Shown in pieces: positions 57,503 to 64,000 of a DNA stretch of 64,000 nucleotides. Numbering within the stretch: position 1 is the first letter of the stretch; every line of letters starts with the position of its first letter. The position numbers and the translations under genes were made by a program. The DNA lies in the NCBI GenBank assembly GCA_046343015.1, contig JBKDOL010000041.1, positions 16,471 through 80,470 on the forward strand, given 5' to 3'. The notes below the pieces were generated by a model. It searched no databases, was not told the DNA's origin, and saw only the letters and a program-made list of their open reading frames with translations. Source of the DNA: BJ22 sp021298375. GTDB lineage: Bacteria > Planctomycetota > Planctomycetia > Pirellulales > Pirellulaceae.

Positions 57503-58543
57503 TCACCCCTCTTTCCGGACTCCCGCAGCCGCTGCGGGGCTGGGTCGCTCGGTTTGCTGCGCATCCAATGCGGCGACAATCGCCCGGTTTAACTCCGCCA
57601 GGCCCTCGCCTGTCACGGCCGAAATGAGCAATACCGGCTTGCCCGTCTCGCGCTGGAGCAGCAAACGCAACTCGTTTGCCTCCGGTAATTCTCCCTTGCT
57701 CACGACCAGAATCTCCCGCCGCTCGCCGAGCTCCTGACTGTATTCCTTCAACTCATGGCGAATCGCACGATAGTTCTCAAGCGGGTCGGTGCCATCGGTC
57801 GGAAGCGGCTCGACCAAGTGGACCAAAACGCCTGAACGCTCAATGTGCTTGAGAAAATCATGTCCCAAACCAACCCCTTGCGAGGCGCCTTCGATCAGAC
57901 CCGGGATGTCTGCCAAGACGAATTCCCGGTCGCGGCTGACCTGAACCATTCCCAAGTTTGGATACTTCGTGGTGAACGGGTAATCGGCGATTTCCGGCCG
58001 GGCACGACTTAAGCGACTGAGCAGCGTGCTTTTGCCGGCGTTGGGCTTGCCTACCAAACCGACGTCTGCAATCACCTTCAGCTCCAGAATGATCTTGCGA
58101 CGTTCGCCCTTCTGCCCTTCGGTCGTGGTCCTTGGTGCTTGATTGGTGGACGACTTGAAATGGGTATTCCCCTTTCCTCCCCGGCCGCCTTGCGCGGCCA
58201 CCAGACTGTCGCCATCGGCCTGCAGATCGCGAATCACGAAACCGTTTTCTGCGTCGATCACCAGCGTCCCCGGGGGAACCAGCAGGATGAAATCAGCCGC
58301 ACCGCGACCGTGCCGATTGGAACCCTCGCCATTTGCCCCTGACTCGGCTCGCCACTGCTTTTTCTGAGTCAGCCCCACCAAGCTGTTGACTCCGTGCCTG
58401 GCGACGAGCACCACGCTCCCGCCGTCGCCGCCATTGCCACCATCGGGGCCACCGCGTGGAACGTACTTTTCACGGCGGAAACTGAGGCAGCCATTCCCGC
58501 CGTTACCCGCCCAAACTTCAATCTCAACTCGATCGACAAACAT
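57503..58543 (-). CDS. obg: Obg family GTPase
   Basis: This GTPase acts in large-subunit assembly. The 346-aa protein has the glycine-rich OBG domain (GNGGNGCLSFRREKYVPRGGPDGGNGGDGG) and a G domain with GLVGKPNAGKSTLLSRLS (G1) and ADIPGLIEGASQGVGLG (G3). The G4 site reads SKGEL where most GTPases have NKxD. There is no OCT tail. It leads the obg-coaX-GTPase operon, and rpmA lies upstream on the same strand after about 720 bases. Confidence 0.95.
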   Translation of the reverse strand: MFVDRVEIEVWAGNGGNGCLSFRREKYVPRGGPDGGNGGDGGSVVLVARHGVNSLVGLTQKKQWRAESGANGEGSNRHGRGAADFILLVPPGTLVIDAENGFVIRDLQADGDSLVAAQGGRGGKGNTHFKSSTNQAPRTTTEGQKGERRKIILELKVIADVGLVGKPNAGKSTLLSRLSRARPEIADYPFTTKYPNLGMVQVSRDREFVLADIPGLIEGASQGVGLGHDFLKHIERSGVLVHLVEPLPTDGTDPLENYRAIRHELKEYSQELGERREILVVSKGELPEANELRLLLQRETGKPVLLISAVTGEGLAELNRAIVAALDAQQTERPSPAAAAGVRKEG

Positions 58544-58915
58544 CCCAGCCTTCTTTCCAAGACGGGCGCGAGGCCCCCATCGAAATCACCCTGCCGACTC
58601 TGGCGACACACCGGTGCTGACATTCCGTCAACCAGCGAACCAAGATCCCTGCCGCAGTCCCCAATGCCATGCGGCCCAACGCCACTCCAATCACCCCGCG
58701 TCCGCTCCACCCACAGGGTTTACTGATATCCTACCGGTCCCAAGCCCTTCGCGCGCGATCAGGATACAGAATTCCCTCGAGCGGCATCGAATGTCTTGTG
58801 AGATTCCGCCCCCGGACGGCCTCTCGCAACTGAGCCAGATTTCGCGGGCGGCCTGTTGAGCCGTCCGGATCGAGCGGTCATTCTTGAACGCCAGCTCAAA
58901 AAGAGCACCAGATCA

Positions 58916-58946
58916 AAAAAAGGATGCCACCACGGACATCCTTGAA
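58916..58946 (-). terminator. Rho-independent terminator downstream of rpmA
   Basis: On the minus strand AAGGATG and CATCCTT pair around a ten-base loop and are followed by seven T residues. Confidence 0.85.
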
Positions 58947-58968
58947 AAAGAATTTCGACCCAACCCGG

Positions 58969-59013
58969 CGAGCCTGGCCTTAGCGAGCCTGGCCTTAGCG
59001 AGCCTCGCCTCAG
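58969..59013. repeat. 15-bp tandem repeat, three copies
   Basis: CGAGCCTGGCCTTAG is repeated at 58969 and 58984, with a diverged copy at 58999, between rpmA and its terminator. Confidence 0.88.
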
Positions 59014-59265
59014 GTCAGGCAAACACGGAGCAGAGAAAATGACGCCGACCGCCGACCAAGTTGCCGCTCACAGTTGCCACTTCCATCCGCTTCCGCAGAA
59101 GTGGCGTGCCAGCTGAAGCAAAATACCACAACTGGTAAAGCGGCGAGTAGATCTCGCACCCGACACACCACAGCCCAGCGGGAGCGAAAGTCAACCTCGG
59201 CTGAGGCACAGCGCCGAACAGCCCGGAATCCCGCAATCAATCCCGCAGTCCCGCAGCCCAACTGC

Positions 59266-59517
59266 TTAGTTCAGCTCACCAACGATGTTGACGCGTCGAC
59301 CCGATTGGTCAAACTTCACGAATCCGTCCGACAAGGCGTACAGCGTGTAGTCACTGCCTTGGCCGACGTTCTTGCCGGCGTGGAATTGGGTACCCCGCTG
59401 CCGAACCAAAATGTTTCCAGCGATGACTCGCTCGCCACCGTAACGCTTTACTCCGCGGCGCTGGCCGTTGGAATCACGACCGTTGCGGCTGGAGCCTTGA
59501 CCTTTTTTATGTGCCAT
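59266..59517 (-). CDS. rpmA: 50S ribosomal protein L27
   Basis: The 83-aa protein begins MAHKKGQGSSRNGRDSNGQRRGVKRYGGE, the L27 N-terminal extension that reaches the peptidyl transferase centre, and continues with VIAGNILVRQRGTQFHAG. The start at 59517 (GGAGTGAAGG upstream) is preferred, because a longer frame to 59550 would run into the upstream terminator. rplU, its usual neighbour, is absent here. Confidence 0.97.
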   Translation of the reverse strand: MAHKKGQGSSRNGRDSNGQRRGVKRYGGERVIAGNILVRQRGTQFHAGKNVGQGSDYTLYALSDGFVKFDQSGRRVNIVGELN

Positions 59518-59536
59518 GGCACCTTCACTCCATAAA

Positions 59537-59566
59537 CAAAAAACCCGCAAACATTTGTCAGCGGGT
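59537..59566 (-). terminator. Rho-independent terminator between the exported unknown gene and rpmA
   Basis: On the minus strand ACCCGC and GCGGGT pair (59566-59561 with 59548-59543) and a TTTTTTG run follows. It ends the transcript of the gene at 59603-60904. Confidence 0.85.
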
Positions 59567-59602
59567 GTGAGAAAATTTCTCTGCTGTCATAATCGGCAAA
59601 TT

Positions 59603-60904
59603 TTACTGGTAAATCCAGAGGTGATCAAGGCTTTTGAGGAAGCGGATGGCCTTGCCATCCTGTTCCCAGTACTGGGGCTCGAATTTTAGCACCCATTTCT
59701 GCTTTTTTCCCTCGACATCGACCTGAAATTGCCACATCGAACTGTCGATGACCTGGGTCACTGCCGTGCTGTCGGACACCTGGTAACCGAACAATTTGAG
59801 GTTGTTAATCAGCGATTCGGGCAACTTGCCGTCATCGAGAGCCGCCACGACGGGAGACGAGAAATCGGTCACATCGACCTCGGCGTCGACCTCGGTCACA
59901 TGAACTTCGCGGTCGGCGAGTTCATTCACCTGGTAAGCCAGAATCTGCGGGCCGGGCAGCGCATAACGCTTGGTGATCGCGACCTGCTCCGCATGCCCAT
60001 CGGTGTAAGGGATTCCATAGGATACAAAGTCGCGGTCCTGCTGAGCCCCGTCTCCGGGACGCCAGTAGTTCAACTGTAACATCTTGTTGACAACGTCAAT
60101 CTTGCCATCGGCCGTCGCCACAATCCGATAGGCATTGGTCAAACCTTTGACCCGAATGGAAACATAGTTAACTCTGGGGTCGACTTCCTCCCAAACGGCC
60201 ACACCCCAGACGCCCGGGTCTGACTCGCTCCGTGAAAGCGGAATCTCGATGTCACCGATTTCCAGACTGTTGAACAGCCGTTGATTCGGGTCCTCAAGTT
60301 TCTGAATCTCTTTGGCAACCAAGGGCAGAAACTGATCGCGATAGGAAATCGGACTGTACTCTCCCTTGGCATCAGCTACCCAGCCAGTCAATTCAAAAGT
60401 CGGCTGGAACGTTCGCGGCAGCAGTTCAGGCTGCTCCTTGGCAGCGTCGAGTTTGACCTCGTTCAGCACATAAGGGAAGACAACATCTTGCTTGACCTGA
60501 TCGTAAGAAATGCTCTCTCCGAGATTTCGCACGCGGTAAACCAGATACCAGTAATGACGGTTTTGAACCGCTCCGTCGGGAGCTTTGAAAGAGAGCTTGA
60601 TCTGTCGCAAGCCCAAGGTCGCAAATTCCAGTTGCCAGACGTTGCGAAAGAAGACAATGTCCCGCGTCGAGCCGCGCAACGTTTCAGCCTGCGCCGTGAG
60701 ATTGCCCTGATACTCCTGGGCTTGCAACTCAGGCATCGCCATCGGGACCGAGAACGTGTCTCGGGCATCGATTTGAGGTGCAAACGCCTTGAGCACGCCG
60801 GCAGCCAAGGGTCTGGGGAAACTGCCCCGGTCCTGAGCAGAGATTCCACTGGCCAGATTCAAAATCAGGCCGCAAACAAACAGCCCCACAAGTCGCAGCG
60901 TCAT
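59603..60904 (-). CDS. Exported protein of unknown function
   Basis: The 433-aa protein starts at the ATG 60904 with a signal peptide (MTLRLVGLFVCGLILNLASGISAQ). A frame extension to 61048 lacks a better site. The mature protein is acidic and beta-rich (HYWYLVYRVRNLGESISY, then YVSIRVKGLTNAYRI) and ends KSLDHLWIYQ. The regular FFRNVWQLEFATLG and LLQLNYWRPGDG segments look conserved. No enzyme motif is recognised. It is a single-gene unit with its own terminator. Confidence 0.8.
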   Translation of the reverse strand: MTLRLVGLFVCGLILNLASGISAQDRGSFPRPLAAGVLKAFAPQIDARDTFSVPMAMPELQAQEYQGNLTAQAETLRGSTRDIVFFRNVWQLEFATLGLRQIKLSFKAPDGAVQNRHYWYLVYRVRNLGESISYDQVKQDVVFPYVLNEVKLDAAKEQPELLPRTFQPTFELTGWVADAKGEYSPISYRDQFLPLVAKEIQKLEDPNQRLFNSLEIGDIEIPLSRSESDPGVWGVAVWEEVDPRVNYVSIRVKGLTNAYRIVATADGKIDVVNKMLQLNYWRPGDGAQQDRDFVSYGIPYTDGHAEQVAITKRYALPGPQILAYQVNELADREVHVTEVDAEVDVTDFSSPVVAALDDGKLPESLINNLKLFGYQVSDSTAVTQVIDSSMWQFQVDVEGKKQKWVLKFEPQYWEQDGKAIRFLKSLDHLWIYQ

Positions 60905-61205
60905 ATCGGTGTCCCAACGTTTCCGGAAACCACGCACCAAGTTGCGGACCGACCGTTTTCCTGCTGTCGGTCCACCTTCCATTTTTCGAGCAACTGCCCC
61001 TGCTCCCCCAAAAGGTACAAGGTCCAGCACACTCAAGGGGCGGCGCACTTTGAACCTATCGGAAGATGCGCCCCGCCCAGTCTTGTCTCAAGTATAGTTG
61101 CCACGTGGGTAATTTCTGCCCATCCGGCGAGGTTTCCCGCCAAAAGCGCTGCGCAGGCTATCCGGAAGACCTCCCCGGGCCGGCATCACCCCGCAAAGCG
61201 TCTGG

Positions 61206-61826
61206 TTATTCGGAAAATCCAGTTTTCCCGGGCGTTTCCACAGTCCCCGGAGCATCAGCCAAGCCTTCGCGCAGCGGTTGGGCCTCCAGGGCCGCTTGAA
61301 TTTCCGCCGGTTCATCCGGCCGGGCGGCCGGTCGGTGGGGTCCCGAAAACTTCTGAGCTCGGTCGTAGCGTCGGTACTCGCCGCCTCGGCCCTCGGCTGG
61401 TCCGGCATCAAATTCAAAGCCCTCGTCGTACCGGGACCGGTAACCCGGCAGCTTGGCCCGCTCCAACTCGGCTTGAAACTCCTCGATCACCTGTCGCTGC
61501 AATCGATCGCGGAATTCCTGAGTCACAGGATGGGCAATGTCCGCATACAATCTCGGTCGCCCCTGCGGGTCAACTGGCAAACGCCCCTGAGGAAGCCGAA
61601 TGCCACAGTGGTTACAAAAGCGAGCTTTGAGGTGGTTTTTGGTTTGGCAACGGGGACAGTGAGCCGTCACCTTACGACTCGGCATCGCCACAAAAAGCCC
61701 CGACTCTCCCTCGATGATCCGCAAGTCGCGAATGACAAAGCCTTCCCGGAAGGTAATGCTGCAGAAGCCCCGCAAGCGGTCGTCTGACTCCGCGACGAGC
61801 TTAATCCGAATCTCGGATATTTCCAT
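61206..61826 (-). CDS. spoVG: SpoVG family protein with an inserted zinc ribbon
   Basis: The 206-aa protein has the SpoVG nucleic-acid-binding core (FVIRDLRIIEGESGLFVAMPSRK, then YADIAHPVTQEFRDRLQ). Between them is a CxxC-x10-CxxC zinc ribbon (C57, C60, C71, C74). The C-terminal 90 residues are polar and low in complexity. AAGGAGG lies upstream of the ATG. It is followed by a spacer and ispE upstream, the conserved ispE-spoVG order. SpoVG members bind RNA or DNA in other bacteria; the target here is unknown. Confidence 0.9.
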   Translation of the reverse strand: MEISEIRIKLVAESDDRLRGFCSITFREGFVIRDLRIIEGESGLFVAMPSRKVTAHCPRCQTKNHLKARFCNHCGIRLPQGRLPVDPQGRPRLYADIAHPVTQEFRDRLQRQVIEEFQAELERAKLPGYRSRYDEGFEFDAGPAEGRGGEYRRYDRAQKFSGPHRPAARPDEPAEIQAALEAQPLREGLADAPGTVETPGKTGFSE

Positions 61827-62232
61827 TCTCCAGCTCCCTCCTTAACTGCTTCCCTGCCCCACCGCGGCCAGGCTTTTATCGCCGCGCCTCAGGCCGATGC
61901 CGAGTGCTCTCCTGATCCCCAATCCCAGTCAAACGCGACGCGACACTTCCCGCCCGGCTCAGCTTCTCGCGCCCGCAGTCCCTCGTATCAGGCGGGTGGC
62001 TGAATACTGAACTTCCGAGAGTGGATCCCACCACCCATCTTCAAGTCCAATTCAGGACTGAACCGCCGGTCCCCCTCGAGGCTGGCCAATTTATTTTTCG
62101 CCCCGCGCGACCCTTGGTCCAACCCAACGAGGCGAAGCAGAAACGCTCCTCGCAGGACCTGAGCCAAAAAAACGCGGTGAGGCCGAGAACTGGGTCCTTT
62201 CCCCAACCCGTGACACAAATCCGGCAAAACCG
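61827..62232. other. Spacer between ispE and spoVG
   Basis: These 406 bases hold no frame with family motifs and no RNA gene. The spoVG promoter or an ispE terminator must lie here, but neither is evident. Confidence 0.5.
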
Positions 62233-63150
62233 TCAGCCGGGCAGCAACTCGCTCAGGATCACTCGACAGTCTGGCAACAGCGCCTTCAATTGGCACGCCC
62301 CCCGGCGTGCGACCGGCGCATTCGGAAACATCCCGAAATAGCACGACCCGCTTCCGGTCATCTGCTGGCCAATCACCGGTAAGGCCTGCACCGCCTTTGT
62401 CAATCGTTCCAGCCAAGGCCCCATGCCTCCCGCCGCGGCCTCCAGACGGTTAAACAGATTCCTGCCAAGCTCCCGGGGCTGACCTCTCCCAATCGCTTGC
62501 ACGACATCCTCCGCCCTCCGCAGCTCGCCGACAACCCGATGGCGCCGATAAATTTCGGCCGTCGAAAAGCCGACCGGAGGCTGGATCAAGACCACGGGAC
62601 AGCGAATCCCTGAGGGCAACCGGGTGACGACTTCCCCTCGCCCCCGACAGACCGCCCACCCTCCATACAAAAAGTAAGGGATGTCACTTCCGAAGCGAGC
62701 GGCAAACGCAGCCAACTCGGCCACCCCCCAGCCAACCTTCCACTCCCGATTGGCCAATTGCAAAGCAGCGGCCGCATCACTCGAGGCCCCCCCGAGCCCG
62801 GCTTGCATCGGAATGGCTTTTTCCAGCAACACTTCGCCGCCAAAAGAAACCGCAGCAGCCTGACGGAAGCCGTCCAAGACTCTCCATACGAGGTTATCCC
62901 GCTCGGCGGGAAGGTCGGGAAAGTCCAATCCCGGGCCGGCTCGAGTCTCCAAACTTAAACCGCCATCCGCACACCGCCGGAACCAGAGCCGATCAGCCAG
63001 TCGGAGGGGGGCCATGACGGTTTCCAACTCGTGATAACCGTCGGGTCGGCGGCCTCCCACCTCCAAAAAAAGATTCAGCTTTGCCGGACAGTCTGTCACT
63101 GCCCAGCGATCCCCTGTTGCCTGTTTGAGTCCCGCCGACGGGCATTCCAT
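62233..63150 (-). CDS. ispE: 4-diphosphocytidyl-2-C-methyl-D-erythritol kinase
   Basis: This GHMP kinase phosphorylates CDP-ME in the MEP isoprenoid pathway. The 305-aa protein has PAKLNLFLEVGGRRPDGYHELETVM at the N-terminus, IPMQAGLGGASSDAAAAL as the ATP loop, and a late MTGSGSCYFGMF. The start at 63150 is immediately downstream of a 17-bp tandem array, so its ribosome binding site may be unusual. It lies 96 bases after the STAS gene. Confidence 0.95.
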   Translation of the reverse strand: MECPSAGLKQATGDRWAVTDCPAKLNLFLEVGGRRPDGYHELETVMAPLRLADRLWFRRCADGGLSLETRAGPGLDFPDLPAERDNLVWRVLDGFRQAAAVSFGGEVLLEKAIPMQAGLGGASSDAAAALQLANREWKVGWGVAELAAFAARFGSDIPYFLYGGWAVCRGRGEVVTRLPSGIRCPVVLIQPPVGFSTAEIYRRHRVVGELRRAEDVVQAIGRGQPRELGRNLFNRLEAAAGGMGPWLERLTKAVQALPVIGQQMTGSGSCYFGMFPNAPVARRGACQLKALLPDCRVILSELLPG

Positions 63151-63154
63151 TGCG

Positions 63155-63246
63155 CTGTCTACTGGAGTGAGCTGTCTACTGGAGTGGGCTGTCTACTGGA
63201 GTGCGCCGAATACTTAACTGCGCCGAATACTAAACTGCGCTGACTA
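63155..63246. repeat. 17-bp tandem array filling the STAS-ispE gap
   Basis: Units begin at 63155, 63172, 63189, 63206 and 63223 with a sixth at 63240 that runs into the STAS stop. Three read CTGTCTACTGGAGTGNG and two read CCGAATACTWAACTGCG. Confidence 0.88.
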
Positions 63247-63591
63247 CTAAAATGCAGCCAATGAGGCCGCCTCGTCCGAATCGATGTTCATCTCCTTGTC
63301 CAAGGCCATCAACTGAAAAGCCTTGCCCAAGTCTTTGTTCGCACCACAAACTCGAAGTTTGATTTTGGCAGACTTGCATTTCTTGGCGAACAGGACCAAT
63401 TTGCCGATCATCGTTGACGACATGAACTTGACGTTCTGCAAGTTGAGCACCACTTTCTTGGAAACACCATCCGTCGCCAATTTGCTCAGTTCACTTGTCA
63501 AACTCTCAATTCGGGACAGGTCGACCAGACTGGTGTCCACAACATAAACCACGAGAATGTCATTTACATTTCGTGTCAGCAGCGTGCTCAC
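63247..63591 (-). CDS. STAS domain protein (anti-sigma factor antagonist-like)
   Basis: The 114-aa protein is a single STAS domain. NVNDILVVYVVDTSLVDLSRIESLTSEL leads to VVLNLQNVKFMSSTMIGKLVLFAKKCK, with the phosphorylatable Ser/Thr in the SSTM turn, and KIKLRVCGANKDL near the end. Such proteins relieve anti-sigma factors when not phosphorylated. No kinase partner is in the window. It precedes ispE on the same strand. Confidence 0.9.
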   Translation of the reverse strand: MSTLLTRNVNDILVVYVVDTSLVDLSRIESLTSELSKLATDGVSKKVVLNLQNVKFMSSTMIGKLVLFAKKCKSAKIKLRVCGANKDLGKAFQLMALDKEMNIDSDEAASLAAF

Positions 63592-63868
63592 AAACTCACC
63601 TCAGCTACCAAACTAGCCTTTGCCCAGAACCAAGCGAAGCCTCGATTCTAGACTGCTTCTTCGGAAAAAGTAAGCCAAAACCAGCCGCACCGTCTCAATC
63701 TTCCCAGACACCCGCTCCCCAAGCCAGCTCCGGCCGATACTTTTCTTTCTGGGCGGCGCGGCTTCAGCGTGAGGGCTGGGCGGCGTGGGAAACCCATGCG
63801 TCCAAAAAGGCCATGCTCTGCCCGCCGGGCAGTTCGCGGTCCCCTTGCAGCATCTGCCCCTCGCCCGG
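63592..63868. other. Spacer upstream of the STAS gene
   Basis: These 277 bases show only a short minus-strand frame (LPGEGQMLQGDRELPGGQSM, about 63790-63870) with protein-like composition and no recognised family. Confidence 0.4.
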
Positions 63869-64000
63869 TAGCCCGTTAGCTCGGTAGCCCGTTAGCTCGG
63901 TAGCCCGTTAGCTCGGTAGCCCGTTAGCTCGGTAGCCCGTTAGCTCGGTAGCCCGTTAGCTCGGTAGCCCGTTAGCTCGGTAGCCCGTTAGCTCTGTAGC
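63869..64000. repeat. 16-bp tandem array, eight copies, running off the window
   Basis: TAGCCCGTTAGCTCGG starts at 63869 and repeats every 16 bases to 63996. The last full copy has one substitution, and the array continues past the window edge. Confidence 0.97.

Larger units (their letters stand above)
58544..59265. other. Spacer between obg and rpmA
   Basis: It contains the minus-strand terminator and the 15-bp repeat. A minus-strand frame at about 58700-58910 has a protein-like run (FELAFKNDRSIRTAQQAARE) but no recognised family and no start I can defend. Confidence 0.5.

Noticed and set aside
59518..59550. N-terminal extension of rpmA
   Set aside because: It would include part of the upstream terminator, and L27 proteins begin at MAHKKG.
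63155..64000. Possible CRISPR array
   Set aside because: The repeats are directly tandem with no spacers, units are 16-17 bp, and no cas gene is present.

Overview
The window looks like chromosome from a high-GC planctomycete (Planctomycetota, Pirellula-like). This rests on family content, since no database search was possible. It carries two matched pairs of planctomycete cytochrome/DUF genes (DUF1592 with DUF1552, and DUF1549/DUF1553 with DUF1501). It also has a DUF1559 pilin-like protein, formylglycine sulfatases, a Tat-exported Gfo/Idh/MocA protein, a SpoVG with a zinc ribbon, and a 16S rRNA gene with no 23S or 5S next to it. Genes lie on both strands in short operons separated by gene-poor spacers of 0.4 to 0.9 kb.

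Layout, left to right. 1-6.4 kb: the 5' part of a sulfatase, a long spacer that holds a decayed hslU, an exported Gfo/Idh/MocA protein and a TPR-sulfotransferase. 6.9-10 kb: a DUF533/TerB-like protein, a very cysteine-rich exported repeat protein with its own terminator, and a small anchored protein. 10-16 kb: three overlapping glycosyltransferase-type genes, the DUF1559 protein and a GT4-like glycosyltransferase. 16.2-22.2 kb: a minus-strand run of FAAL-ACP-oxoamine synthase, argB, argF, rph and the GT4-like gene, with the last three joined by ATGA overlaps. 22.9-24.3 kb: a thioesterase and Sua5/TsaC. 24.3-34.8 kb: the two planctomycete cytochrome/DUF pairs, flanking a GH108 muramidase and a second cysteine-rich exported protein. 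35.4-36.5 kb: two unknown genes. 37.3-38.8 kb: the 16S rRNA gene (minus strand) with a recognisable promoter, a boxA-like site, a trailer hairpin and a terminator. 39.4-48.6 kb: a SPOUT methyltransferase, a sulfatase, an MscK-like channel, rpoN and rpsU. 49-55.5 kb: signalling-like small genes, an RHH protein, aroA and a glycosylasparaginase. 55.5-63.6 kb: obg, coaX and an MnmE-like GTPase as one operon, then rpmA, an exported unknown protein, spoVG, ispE and a STAS protein.

The clearest observations beyond routine annotation are these: (1) a degraded hslU in the spacer at 2.3-3.2 kb, readable by piecing frames together; (2) a three-domain FAAL-ACP-PLP synthase whose PLP lysine motif resembles serine palmitoyltransferase; (3) an MnmE-like GTPase that lacks the C-terminal cysteine motif; (4) a 12-codon leader ORF whose stop overlaps the rpsU start; (5) a stand-alone 16S transcription unit; (6) many unrelated short tandem arrays with 14-18 bp units, almost all in spacers, one of which fills the whole STAS-ispE gap and another of which runs off the window end.
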